From JAPPLB01 sp965204095 (GTDB taxonomy: Bacteria; Acidobacteriota; Terriglobia; Bryobacterales; UBA6623), in the NCBI GenBank assembly GCA_965204095.1, contig OZ241991.1, positions 4,836,001-4,900,000 of the forward strand: 64,000 nucleotides of DNA. The letters run 5' to 3'. Positions 18,018 to 26,727 of this stretch are shown here, one piece after another. The notes beneath the pieces are model-generated. The model was given only the letters and a program-made list of their open reading frames with translations, was not told where the DNA came from and searched no databases. Both the position numbers and the translations under genes were made by a program. Within the stretch, counting starts at the first letter, position 1. Each line of letters begins with the position of its first letter.

Positions 18018-18057
18018 ACCGGATTGAACACAACCGGCATGACGACTCGTCTGCGCT

Positions 18058-18126
18058 CACCCGGGAAGAGACAAACATGCCCTGGAAGCGATGAACCGCT
18101 CCGAGAAGCAGTTTCCCAAGGTGTGA
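18058..18126 (+). pseudogene. TPR-like coding relic
   Basis: A short frame ending in TGA reads like half of a tetratricopeptide motif (HPGRDKHALEAMNRSEKQF). A closely similar nucleotide stretch occurs at 23109-23177 (HPARAGKALEAINRAVKL). Both lie just after a repeat element. They look like decayed copies of one TPR-coding segment rather than live genes. Confidence 0.3.
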
Positions 18127-18151
18127 TTTTTCCATATCAGCCTCATATACT

Positions 18152-21100
18152 GTGTGCAGATTGCTGAAGCTCACCGTTTTTTTTCTGCTGCTGATAGCCG
18201 CTGTCCCGGCGGTCGCGGTCGATTTCGATCGAAACGTCCGCCCTGTCCTTTCGGACAACTGCTACGCATGCCACGGTCCTGACGCGGCAAAGCGGCAGGC
18301 GAACCTGCGGCTTGATGTCGAAGATCAGGCGCGCAACATGGCGCGCGAGGCTTTGCGGCGTGTCGTCAGCGACGATGTTTCGCAGCGCATGCCGCCGGCC
18401 TACCTGGGGCATGACAAGCTCGCTGACGGGGAGATCGAGATCCTGCGCGCCTGGGTCGAAGCCGGTGCGCCATGGAGTGCTCATTGGGCTTTCGTAGCGC
18501 CTATGCGTCCGAGCCAGCCAGCGGTGCAATGGGAACGCCTTGTGCGCAACCCGATCGATCGCTTCGTATTCGAACGTCTCGAGGAAGAGGGGATGTCACC
18601 GGCCAAAGAGGCGGATCGCAGGTTGCTCATCCGCAGGTTGAGCCTGGATTTGACAGGTCTGCCGCCTGAAATCAAGGAAGTACGCTCTTTTGTCGACGAC
18701 ACGTCCCCGAACGCCTACGAACGAGTGGTCGATCGGCTCCTCGAATCTCAGCGTTTTGGAGAACGAATGGCGGGCCGCTGGCTGGATGCTGCGCGCTATG
18801 CAGACACACAGGGATATCAAAACGACGCTCCCGTCGAGATGTGGCGTTGGCGAGATTGGGTGATCGACGCGTTCAACTCGAACAAACCTTTTGACGAGTT
18901 TACGGTCGAGCAGATCGCCGGTGACATGCTTCCCGACCCTACTCTCGAGCAGTTGATCGCCACGGGCTTCAACCGCAACCATCGCACAAACAGTGAGTTG
19001 GGAATCGTGGATGAGGAGTACCGCGTCGAGTATGTGGTGGATCGCGTGGAGACCATGTCGACGGTCTTTCTGGGTCTGACGGTAGGTTGCGCGCGATGCC
19101 ACGATCACAAGTACGACCCTATTTCGCAGAAGGAGTTTTATCAGCTTTACGCGTACTTCAATAACGTTCCCGAGCGAGGCAGGGTGGTGCGACCCTTCAA
19201 CTCTCCCCCGATGATTCCAGCACCGACGAGGGAGCAAGCTCGACGGCTGAAGGATCTCTCGGATGAAATCTCTCTCTCCGAAAAGCGATTCCTTGAGACG
19301 TTCGATTCCGCCTCCCATGCATTCAAGAAGTGGGAGAGTAAAATTGCCCGCTCGAAGAAGCCGTTGCAATGGATTCCTCGCGATGGCCTGGCGGCGAGCT
19401 TCGATTTTGAACGCGATCTGAGAGGGGCTTCGGTTTCCGGCCAAGTCGTACAGGCTGACGGCCATGTCGGCCGGGCGATTTCCCTGCGGGGCCACGGCCA
19501 TATCGAAGAGCCGGAGCTGCTGAATTACGACTACAACGACGAGTTCAGTGTCGCCGCATGGATCAAGCCGGAGTCAGCCGACGGCGTGATTCTGAGTCGC
19601 TCGGAGAAGTTCGACACGGATGAAGAGAATGAAGAGAACGCCGGCAGGGGCATCACGCTAGCCCTCGAGAAAGGGAAGTTGAAGCTCAAGCTGATCAGCC
19701 GCATGGACGACTGGATCATCATCAGTTCACGCGATGCCGTACCGCTGCATCGCTGGACGCACGTGACCGCGACGTACGACGGATCGCTTATCGCTGCAGG
19801 CGCCAAGCTCTACATTGACGGCCGAGAAGTCGATACGGTCGCCGAGTTGGACTATTCCAACACCGATATGAAGACGAAAGCGCCTTTCCGAATCGGCGCA
19901 GGCGCAGACGCGGACAGTGGGTTCGTGGGCAGCATCGATGAAATCGTTGTCTATGACAGGGAGTTGAAGAGCGAAGAGGTTTTGACGTTGGCTGTCGCCA
20001 AGAACCTCAGCGAGATCGCACAGGTCCGGAGCGGAGAACGGACTGAGGATCAAAAAAACAAGCTCGTGTGGGCTTTCGCCGATCAATACGGGCCTCGGGA
20101 AGTACGGGATTCGTGGGCGGCGCTGAGCCGGTTGAAGCGGGTCAGAGATGATCTGGAGAGCCGAGTCTCCAGCGTAATGATCATGGCCGAGATGGACCCG
20201 CCCCGAGACACCTACGTGCTCGAGCGCGGCGCATACGATAAACCAGGCAAGAAAGTTCTTCCCGGCGTTCTGAGCGTCCTGCCGCCGCTGCCGGAGCCGG
20301 CGGCCAACGATCGCCTTGCCTTGGCGCGCTGGCTGGTCGATCCTGCCAATCCTTTAACGGCGCGCGTCACGGTGAACCGATTCTGGCAGATGCTGTTCGG
20401 CGAGGGTCTCGTCCGGACGCCGGAGAATCTGGGGACACAGGGCGAGCGGCCGACGCACCCGGAACTCCTGGATTGGTTGGCTGTCGAGTTTGTTGAAGGC
20501 GGCTGGGACGTTAAATCGCTTCTGAAGACGATCGTGATGAGCGCAACATACCGGCAAGACTCGAAGGGGATCGATGATGCCGTGAGACGGGACCCTGAAA
20601 ACAAGCTGTTTGCTCGGGGACCGCGGTTCCGACTACCGGCGGAAGCTGTACGTGACCAGGCTTTGCTGCTGGCAGGGTTGCTGCAGGAACAATCGGGTGG
20701 GCCGTCCGTGAAACCCTATCAGCCGGAGGGACTATGGATCGACATCGCCTTCGGCGGAGGCTACATCTCTGACGACGGCGATGATCTTTATCGCAGGAGC
20801 CTTTATACCTACTGGCGTCGAACCGTTGGCCCTCCTTCGATGCTCAATTTCGATTCGTCCACGCGAGAGACGTGCACGGTGAGGACGGAGCGAACCAACA
20901 CACCCTTGCAGGCGCTGAATCTGATGAACGACGTGACGTTTGTAGAGGCGTCGCGAAAGTTCGCAGAGCGAATGTACCTGGAAGGTGGCGAGACCCTCAG
21001 GGACCGACTGGCATACGGATTCGAAATGGCGACCTCGCGGCCTCCCAGTGGTCAGGAGTCCGACATCCTCGAGAGGGCATTCGCCAAACAACTGGAGAGC

Positions 21101-21247
21101 TTCCGGGAAGATCCGAAAGCGGCGGCGCGACTACTGGCCCAAGGAGAAAGTCCGGTTCACACTCGCGTGAAACGAACCGAACTTGCGGCATATGCCATGA
21201 CCGCGGGTTTGATCCTGAATCTGGATGAGACGGTGACGAAGCAATGA
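18152..21247 (+). CDS. PSCyt1-DUF1549-LamG-DUF1553 secreted cytochrome c protein
   Basis: Protein of 1031 residues with signal peptide. Domains in order: PSCyt1 cytochrome c (CYACH, residues 37-41), DUF1549/PSCyt2 (about 130-345, with a second CARCH at 313-317), a LamG/concanavalin-type insert (about 416-606), and DUF1553/PSD1 (about 725-1000). The family is nearly always paired with a DUF1501 protein, as here, where the next ATG overlaps this stop (ATGA). The pair is abundant in Planctomycetes and Acidobacteria and is thought to act in carbohydrate oxidation at the cell surface. The reaction is unknown. The start is GTG. Confidence 0.92.
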   Translation: MCRLLKLTVFFLLLIAAVPAVAVDFDRNVRPVLSDNCYACHGPDAAKRQANLRLDVEDQARNMAREALRRVVSDDVSQRMPPAYLGHDKLADGEIEILRAWVEAGAPWSAHWAFVAPMRPSQPAVQWERLVRNPIDRFVFERLEEEGMSPAKEADRRLLIRRLSLDLTGLPPEIKEVRSFVDDTSPNAYERVVDRLLESQRFGERMAGRWLDAARYADTQGYQNDAPVEMWRWRDWVIDAFNSNKPFDEFTVEQIAGDMLPDPTLEQLIATGFNRNHRTNSELGIVDEEYRVEYVVDRVETMSTVFLGLTVGCARCHDHKYDPISQKEFYQLYAYFNNVPERGRVVRPFNSPPMIPAPTREQARRLKDLSDEISLSEKRFLETFDSASHAFKKWESKIARSKKPLQWIPRDGLAASFDFERDLRGASVSGQVVQADGHVGRAISLRGHGHIEEPELLNYDYNDEFSVAAWIKPESADGVILSRSEKFDTDEENEENAGRGITLALEKGKLKLKLISRMDDWIIISSRDAVPLHRWTHVTATYDGSLIAAGAKLYIDGREVDTVAELDYSNTDMKTKAPFRIGAGADADSGFVGSIDEIVVYDRELKSEEVLTLAVAKNLSEIAQVRSGERTEDQKNKLVWAFADQYGPREVRDSWAALSRLKRVRDDLESRVSSVMIMAEMDPPRDTYVLERGAYDKPGKKVLPGVLSVLPPLPEPAANDRLALARWLVDPANPLTARVTVNRFWQMLFGEGLVRTPENLGTQGERPTHPELLDWLAVEFVEGGWDVKSLLKTIVMSATYRQDSKGIDDAVRRDPENKLFARGPRFRLPAEAVRDQALLLAGLLQEQSGGPSVKPYQPEGLWIDIAFGGGYISDDGDDLYRRSLYTYWRRTVGPPSMLNFDSSTRETCTVRTERTNTPLQALNLMNDVTFVEASRKFAERMYLEGGETLRDRLAYGFEMATSRPPSGQESDILERAFAKQLESFREDPKAAARLLAQGESPVHTRVKRTELAAYAMTAGLILNLDETVTKQ

Positions 21248-22677
21248 AACCGATTGACCGGGCAACCCTTCTGACCAGACGTCATTTCTTCGGTCGCAGC
21301 GCAAGCGGCCTGGGAATCGCAGCGTTGGCTCATTTAATGGGAAGGGACGCTGCGGGAAAGGGTGGATTACCGGGTTTGCCGCACATGGCGCCCAAGGCCA
21401 AGCATGTCATCTACCTGTTCCAGAGCGGTGGGCCTTCGCAACTCGATCTGTTCGATTACAAGCCCAAGCTCGAGCAGTTTCACGGCACGGAGCTGCCCGA
21501 TTCGGTACGAAGGGGTCAGCGACTGACCGGCATGACGGCATCGCAAAAAACGTTTCCGGTCCAGAAGACTTTGTTCGGGTTCAAGCGGCACGGCGAATCC
21601 GGCGCCTGGGTCAGTGAATTGCTGCCGCATACGGCCAAGATTGCCGACAAGCTCTCGTTCATCCGGACGATGCACACCGAAGCGATCAATCACGATCCGG
21701 CCGTGACGTTCCTTCAGACCGGGTCCCAGCTTGCCGGCCGTCCCAGCATTGGGGCGTGGCTCTCCTACGGCCTTGGCACGGAGAATGAAGACCTTCCGGC
21801 ATTCATCGTCATGATTTCTCGCGGCAAGGCCCGCGTTGGCCAAGCGCTCTATACGCGGCTGTGGGGCAGTGGCTTCTTGCCGAGCCGCTATCAAGGGGTC
21901 AAGTTCCGTTCGCAGGGCGACCCCGTCCTTTATCTCTCGGACCCGGAGGGAGTGAGTCGAAATCGTCGCCGGATGTTCCTCGATGACCTGGCGGCGCTGA
22001 ATCAGATCCAACGCGAAGAGTTCGCGGACCCGGAGATCGAGACGCGCATTGCCCAATACGAGATGGCGTACCGCATGCAGGCATCGGTCCCGGAACTGAT
22101 GGATCTGTCAAGCGAGCCGGAATCCACGTTCGCCCAGTACGGCGAGTCAGCACGGATCCCGGGAACATTCGCCCGCCACTGTCTGGTCGCAAGACGTTTG
22201 GTGGAGCGCGGTGTTCGGTACATCCAGCTCTTTCATCGCGGATGGGACCAGCACCGGGCGTTGCCAGAGCAAATTGCCCAACAGTGCGCCGATACCGATC
22301 AGGCTTCGGCGGCGTTGGTTGATGATCTCGACCGGCGCGGTCTGCTCGATGAAACCCTGGTGGTCTGGGGCGGGGAATTCGGGCGCACGGTGTACTGCCA
22401 GGGCAAGATGACCAACGACAGCTACGGCCGCGACCACCATCCGAGCTGTTTCACGATTTGGCTTGCCGGAGGGGGCCTCAAGCCCGGAGTGATCTACGGA
22501 GAGACCGACGAATTCTCATACAACCCCGTTGACAAACCAGTACACGTCAACGATCTGCATGCCACACTTTTGCATCAGCTTGGCATCGATCACACCAAGC
22601 TGACGTATCCCTATCAAGGGAGGCAGTTTCGTCTTACCGATGTCGGCGGCGAGGTCATTCGCGAGTTGGTTGCTTAG
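21244..22677 (+). CDS. DUF1501 protein, Tat-exported, partner of the cytochrome gene
   Basis: Protein of 477 residues from the DUF1501 branch of the alkaline phosphatase/sulfatase-like superfamily. TRRHFFGRSASGLGIAALA is a twin-arginine signal. YLFQSGGPSQLDLFDYKP and VWGGEFGRTVY, then GRDHHPSCFTIWLAGGG, are the conserved metal-site blocks. It overlaps the upstream gene by four bases, so the two are co-translated and probably act together outside the cytoplasm. Substrate and reaction are not known. A paralogous pair lies at 30.7-35.4 kb on the other strand. Confidence 0.93.
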   Translation: MKPIDRATLLTRRHFFGRSASGLGIAALAHLMGRDAAGKGGLPGLPHMAPKAKHVIYLFQSGGPSQLDLFDYKPKLEQFHGTELPDSVRRGQRLTGMTASQKTFPVQKTLFGFKRHGESGAWVSELLPHTAKIADKLSFIRTMHTEAINHDPAVTFLQTGSQLAGRPSIGAWLSYGLGTENEDLPAFIVMISRGKARVGQALYTRLWGSGFLPSRYQGVKFRSQGDPVLYLSDPEGVSRNRRRMFLDDLAALNQIQREEFADPEIETRIAQYEMAYRMQASVPELMDLSSEPESTFAQYGESARIPGTFARHCLVARRLVERGVRYIQLFHRGWDQHRALPEQIAQQCADTDQASAALVDDLDRRGLLDETLVVWGGEFGRTVYCQGKMTNDSYGRDHHPSCFTIWLAGGGLKPGVIYGETDEFSYNPVDKPVHVNDLHATLLHQLGIDHTKLTYPYQGRQFRLTDVGGEVIRELVA

Positions 22678-22813
22678 CGTGCGAGTCAGCTTTCGTCAGG
22701 CGTGTTTCCGAAGGCGGAGAAATTTGGCGATCCCGGGTTTCTTCTTCTCAGAATCACTCTGTAGTTCGAGGGGCATTCAGCTCTGTCGCCGGTGAATCCG
22801 AAATCCGGAAGGC

Positions 22814-22998
22814 CTAACCTGCATTTCTCACCACCCGACGGTCGAAGCACGTGATACGACCGCCAGGACTTCGTTGCGCTTGCTTGCCGTGCTCGATGTA
22901 CTGTTCAAGTACGCCTGCGCGCGCCAAGCGGCGCGCGCCTCGTCCTGGTGGCCCTCTCACGCACTTCGCCTCGCCACGTGGTGAGACATGCAGGCTAA
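22814..22998 (+). repeat. MITE-like element copy R3, CTAA target duplication
   Basis: Core 22818-22994 (177 bp) between direct CTAA flanks at 22814-22817 and 22995-22998. Direct, non-palindromic flanks identify a target duplication and not an extension of the inverted ends. Module A1 with the short AAGC loop. It lies 136 bases after the DUF1501 stop. Confidence 0.92.
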
Positions 22999-23238
22999 AG
23001 ACTCCCCGAATTCGATCCAGCGCCTTGGCCGAACAACAAGGGAACAGCCGGACGCCAAGTCGCTGCCGGCGCGGGCCAAGACTGGATATGGCCCATCCCC
23101 CGTGCGGTCACCCGGCAAGAGCCGGAAAAGCCCTCGAAGCGATCAACCGCGCCGTGAAGCTGGATCATTCATACCCGGCCGTTGCTTGTCACTCGCGGGA
23201 AGTGATGGCATGCTGAGAACAAGGGTATTTCAGTTTCC
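22999..23238. other. gene-free stretch with a TPR-like relic
   Basis: No convincing gene is present between repeat R3 and the tRNA. At 23109-23177 one frame reads as a TPR-like fragment (KALEAINRAVKLDHSYP). It is alignable at nucleotide level with 18058-18126. Confidence 0.35.
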
Positions 23239-23315
23239 GGGCGCGTAGCTCAGCCGGATAGAGCATCTGCCTTCTAAGCAGAGGGTCGCAGGTTCGAGTC
23301 CTGCCGCGCCTGCCA
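23239..23315 (+). tRNA. tRNA-Arg (anticodon UCU)
   Basis: A full cloverleaf is readable. Acceptor stem GGGCGCG (23239-23245) pairs with CGCGCCT (23305-23311, one G-U). The anticodon stem is 23266-23270/23278-23282 and the loop holds TCT at 23273-23275. The T-arm is GCAGG TTCGAGT CCTGC. The discriminator G and an encoded CCA occupy 23312-23315. It decodes AGA/AGG. The region just downstream shows no integrase or other attachment-site product. Confidence 0.97.
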
Positions 23316-23471
23316 TCGCCTTCCAACGAGTCAGCACCACCGATGCAGAGCGCGGAGACGGCAGGCATGCAGCCGGCCGTAAGCCGGGCTTTTGTTGAAG
23401 CTGTCGAGGTATCGACAGCAACCGGAAGCCATGCGATCAACCGCGAGAGCGGTCTGAGCGACGGGCGGGGA

Positions 23472-24623
23472 TCAACAACGGGAGGCTGCTGCCTGCAAGA
23501 CGGGCAACGCTCTTTGGACTCCCTTGCGCGGCAGATAGGGCGCAGCTTCTTCGTAGTCGTCGAACCAATGTGCCGCACTGTTGCGCCGAAATACCATCAC
23601 ACGTCCGGTGTCTTTGGGGTCGGCCGCGCGGTGATATTGAAAGATCACTTGCGATTCGGTCAGCCCAACGACTGCGATCTTACCGGTCACGTGAGACATG
23701 CTGAAACGCGCCCGCTTGGCGAGGCCTGAGCCTTGGTTCTGCGCCTCGACAAAGATCTGATAGGCCTCCTCGATGGGAACCGAATAGGCCTTGTTGCCCT
23801 CCGTGGGCCGGCACTGGAAGACGTAGTAGGGCGGCACGCCCATGTAGGAAAGCTCATTGAAGAGCTCCAGCATCGTCTCGACGCTATCGTTCACGCCCCG
23901 GATCATCGGAGTCTGATTGATGATGACGGCGCCGTGCTTGTGCAACGCATCGAGGCCTTCCCGCGCCACCGTGGTCAGCTCCACCGGGTGATTGAAGTGC
24001 GCCATGATGTAGATGCGCGCCTCGGTGGTGCTGTAGGTCTCGAGCATCCTCCACAACGAGGGGTCATTGAGAATCCGGTAGGGATTGAACGCCGGCATTT
24101 TGGTGCCGATCCGGATGATCTTGACATGCGGAATATCGCGAAGGCCGGCGATCACGGGCTCCAACTTGCTGGTGGACATGATCAGCGGGTCGCCGCCCGT
24201 CAACAGCACGTTCGAGATCTCGGGGTGCTCGCGGATGTATTCCAGGCCGTTCGAAACGTCTTTGACCACCTCATCGTTATCGTTCATGAACAGCCGCTTG
24301 CGGAAGCAGAAGCGGCAGTAGGCGCCGCATACGTCGTTCACGAGGAGCAAGGCCGTATCGCGGTACTTGTGTTCGAGACCGGGAACCTTGGTGTAGAGTT
24401 CCTCGAAGGAGGCGTCCAAGCGGCCCCATTCATCCAGTTCGTCTTCGCGAGGAACGATCAATTGGCGAATCGGATCGTTCGGATCATCCCAGTTGATGAG
24501 GCTTTGGTAATAGTCGTTGGTACGGAAAACGAACTTCTCCTGGACGGGCCTAAGTCTATCTTTCTCGGAATCGCTCAACTCGTTGATTTGATCGATGCGA
24601 GTCAGATATTTCGGTTTTTTCAA
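23472..24623 (-). CDS. kamA: KamA-family radical SAM protein (lysine 2,3-aminomutase-like)
   Basis: Radical SAM, PLP-dependent aminomutase of 383 residues. CGAYCRFC (Cys99, 103, 106) binds the 4Fe-4S cluster. LLTGGDPLIMS and the C-terminal MSHVTGKIAVVG region are conserved in lysine 2,3-aminomutases and the related EpmB, which acts on elongation factor P. The start is TTG with a strong AAGGAGG seven bases upstream. Without the neighbours (efp, epmA or lysine fermentation genes) the choice between beta-lysine osmolyte synthesis and EF-P modification is open. A TTGACA-17-TTTACT promoter lies about 130 bases upstream. Confidence 0.88.
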   Translation of the reverse strand: MKKPKYLTRIDQINELSDSEKDRLRPVQEKFVFRTNDYYQSLINWDDPNDPIRQLIVPREDELDEWGRLDASFEELYTKVPGLEHKYRDTALLLVNDVCGAYCRFCFRKRLFMNDNDEVVKDVSNGLEYIREHPEISNVLLTGGDPLIMSTSKLEPVIAGLRDIPHVKIIRIGTKMPAFNPYRILNDPSLWRMLETYSTTEARIYIMAHFNHPVELTTVAREGLDALHKHGAVIINQTPMIRGVNDSVETMLELFNELSYMGVPPYYVFQCRPTEGNKAYSVPIEEAYQIFVEAQNQGSGLAKRARFSMSHVTGKIAVVGLTESQVIFQYHRAADPKDTGRVMVFRRNSAAHWFDDYEEAAPYLPRKGVQRALPVLQAAASRC

Positions 24624-24751
24624 AACAGGCCTCCTTGTAAGGCATCACTACTCGTGAGCAGGATCTAGCGGCTCACCAAAAAAGAGTGCGAATGAAGACG
24701 CCGTGCGGTGGCAGGGCACGATGACTTCTCGCGAAGGATCAGGGCGGGTTC

Positions 24752-24780
24752 AGTAAAACATATCAGTGCAAACCTGTCAA
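24752..24780 (-). promoter_or_regulatory. sigma70-type promoter for the kamA-like gene
   Basis: Read on the minus strand: TTGACA (24780-24775), 17-base spacer, TTTACT (24757-24752). The predicted leader to the TTG start at 24623 is about 120 bases. Confidence 0.55.
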
Positions 24781-25036
24781 GAAGCGGTGAGGCGCGGCGG
24801 AGGCGGTCGGAAGCACGAGATGGCCACGAGCGGGCTCAGGGGCCAATGGAAGCAGTCCGCTGTCCGTGCAGAAATGAGCATCCCGGGCGCCCGATCGGAG
24901 GCACTGCGCTCAGGGGAACGACGGCCAGGAGTCTGTCGCACGAAACAAGAATCGCCAATTTTTTGTCAACATCTTGTGTCTGTGATCAAGTCTGACTCCA
25001 ACTGATTGGGGACAAAATTTTCTGTGGGACAGACAC
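24781..25036. other. gene-free intergenic stretch
   Basis: No reading frame with recognisable protein features lies between the kamA promoter and element R4. The last 70 bases are AT-richer (a TTTTTTGTC run and an AAAATTTT core). Confidence 0.4.
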
Positions 25037-25230
25037 CCGGCCTGCCTTTCTCACCACGTGACGGCCGGAGCCCGCGATACGGCCACCAGGACTTCGTTGC
25101 GCTTGCTTGCCGTGCTCGACATACCGTCAAGTACGCCTGCGCGCGCCTTTTTCCTCCGCCCGGCACGCGCCTCGTCCTGACGGCCCTCGCACGCACTTCG
25201 CCTCGCCGCGTGGTGAGAAAGGCAGGCTAG
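25037..25230 (+). repeat. MITE-like element copy R4 with compensated inverted ends
   Basis: Core 25041-25226. The left arm CCTGCCTTTCTCACCACGTG and the right arm pair over 20 bases. Position 6 is C instead of A on the left, and the facing base on the right is G instead of T, so pairing is kept. The right flank is CTAG, which contains the aldose epimerase stop (TAG on the minus strand). The left flank is CCGG. It has the long T-rich loop. Confidence 0.88.
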
Positions 25231-26291
25231 AATCCGCTGGGGTGGATGGAGTAGGTCTCGATCCATTCTCCGCCCGCCGGAATGCTTTGGAGGTGATCGT
25301 ATCGGCCTCGATGAGCCAAGTTGAAGGCGTTCGTGATGCCGCTCATTGGTTCAAAGCAGATGAATGCACGCTCCTTGCCGGGAGGGGCATAGACGACCGC
25401 CTCGCGGTATTTTTCCCCGTAGCGAACCTCGATGGTTTGCTGTTTGCCCTTCACGGCAAACCGTGCTGTTCCATCGGCAGCGCGGCGAAGGCCTCCGAAG
25501 ACGTGATCGAGAAACGTTCCGGAGAGCGAGATTCTCTCCGGGTTGGGAAATACGTTGCGAACCGGTTGTGTGCTTCCGGTGGGAACGAGACGGTCCGTCA
25601 ATTTCCAGATGCGCTCTACCGGCAGTCGGACGGTCCAGGCGTCACGGGGCGCATCGTGAATCCGGAAGTAGGGGTGATAGCCGACCGAGAGCGGCATGGT
25701 CTGCGAGCCTTGATTCACGATGCGCGTTTCGATGGCCAGCGCGCCTGCCCGGAGCCGATACGTCATATCGATCTGATGCGCGAACGGGAAGTGACCGAGC
25801 AACTCCGCATGCCTCGCGAATGAGAACCGACTCGTGACATACGCTTCCTCTGCGGTCGCTTCCAGCTCGACGACCTCCCATTCAGGCCGAAAGAGAAGCA
25901 AACCGTGGATCGGAAGGCCGTTGCCGTCGCGGAGCAGATTGCCGAGATGTTTGTCCAGCAGATAGCGCCTGCCTTCGAAGTAGAACCCTTCCTCGTCCAG
26001 GCGGTTTGCCCACGGAGCGAGAAAGGGGTTTCCGCAGAGCTTCGGCTCGCGAGCGAAGTCTGCAACGGATTCGTAGGGAAACCAGAAGACGTTCCTGCCG
26101 CCAACGATCATCTCGTAGGCGTTGTTTCCGACGGTCGGCGCAATCGAGACGACCATGCCCCGCTCGTTGTCATTGAGTCGAACGACAGGGATACCGTCCG
26201 CGGTTGTCTTCTGCGCCGTGAAGGGTTGAGCCAGTGCGGACATGGCGAGCGGAAGAAAGAGAACCATACGCACGATCGTGCACAGGCTCAT
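25227..26291 (-). CDS. secreted aldose 1-epimerase (mutarotase) family protein
   Basis: Member of the galactose mutarotase-like beta-sandwich family, which interconverts sugar anomers. A signal peptide (MSLCTIVRMVLFLPLAMSALAQ) suggests a periplasmic enzyme. NPFLAPWANRL carries the substrate arginine, GLPIHGLLLF one histidine, and SVGYHPYFRI the catalytic His/Tyr block. FICFEPMSGITNAFN near the C-terminus supplies the general-base glutamate. ATG at 26291 overlaps the upstream gene's stop (ATGA). The open frame continues to 26339 inside that gene. The TAG stop is the CTAG flank of element R4. Confidence 0.88.
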   Translation of the reverse strand: MSLCTIVRMVLFLPLAMSALAQPFTAQKTTADGIPVVRLNDNERGMVVSIAPTVGNNAYEMIVGGRNVFWFPYESVADFAREPKLCGNPFLAPWANRLDEEGFYFEGRRYLLDKHLGNLLRDGNGLPIHGLLLFRPEWEVVELEATAEEAYVTSRFSFARHAELLGHFPFAHQIDMTYRLRAGALAIETRIVNQGSQTMPLSVGYHPYFRIHDAPRDAWTVRLPVERIWKLTDRLVPTGSTQPVRNVFPNPERISLSGTFLDHVFGGLRRAADGTARFAVKGKQQTIEVRYGEKYREAVVYAPPGKERAFICFEPMSGITNAFNLAHRGRYDHLQSIPAGGEWIETYSIHPSGF

Positions 26292-26707
26292 GGTTCGGCC
26301 ACGGGGAGCTCTTGCAGTTCGGTTTCGTCCTGGCAGCACATGCAGGGGCCGTGGTGATGGCTGCGGATGTTGCAGATCACACAGAAGTAGGTCACGCGAA
26401 ACAGCTTGTCGTCTTTCACCGTGAACAGCCGCATCACCTTGAAGACGCCGGAGGGTTTGAAATGGCCGCGAAGCTCCCAGTAACGGTCCTCGAGTTCCGG
26501 GTCGGTCAGTTGGCTTGTCGAGTACTCGTCGCCTTCCAGCGCCAGTTTTTGTCCCTGATCGGTGACGAACACAAGCGCATGACCAGCGGGAGGATGTTGT
26601 CCGGGCGGGTCGGCGAGCCGGCCGCGGATGATGGTGTCCCCTGCAGCGAGCAGATCAAGGACGACCGTGAGCAGCAGGAGGACTGTCCAGAGGGTGCGGC
26701 GCGGCAT
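26288..26707 (-). CDS. hypothetical exported protein with a Cys/His cluster
   Basis: Small protein (139 residues from the ATG at 26707; a TTG at 26719 would add four). It has an N-terminal hydrophobic signal (RRTLWTVLLLLTVVLDLLAAG), a beta-rich middle and a C-terminal cluster CVICNIRSHHHGPCMCC (six-residue spacing of CxxC, three His, then CxCC). The cluster could bind metal or form disulfides. No family is recognised. It is translationally coupled to the epimerase gene downstream (ATGA overlap) and starts within about 20 bases of the preceding gene's stop, so the three form an operon. Confidence 0.65.
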   Translation of the reverse strand: MPRRTLWTVLLLLTVVLDLLAAGDTIIRGRLADPPGQHPPAGHALVFVTDQGQKLALEGDEYSTSQLTDPELEDRYWELRGHFKPSGVFKVMRLFTVKDDKLFRVTYFCVICNIRSHHHGPCMCCQDETELQELPVAEP

Positions 26708-26727
26708 ATCGGAGCGCAACAGACTGA

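Noticed and set aside
23239..23315. tRNA-Arg as an attachment site of an integrated island
   Set aside because: No integrase and no duplicated 3' end of the tRNA was found in the window.
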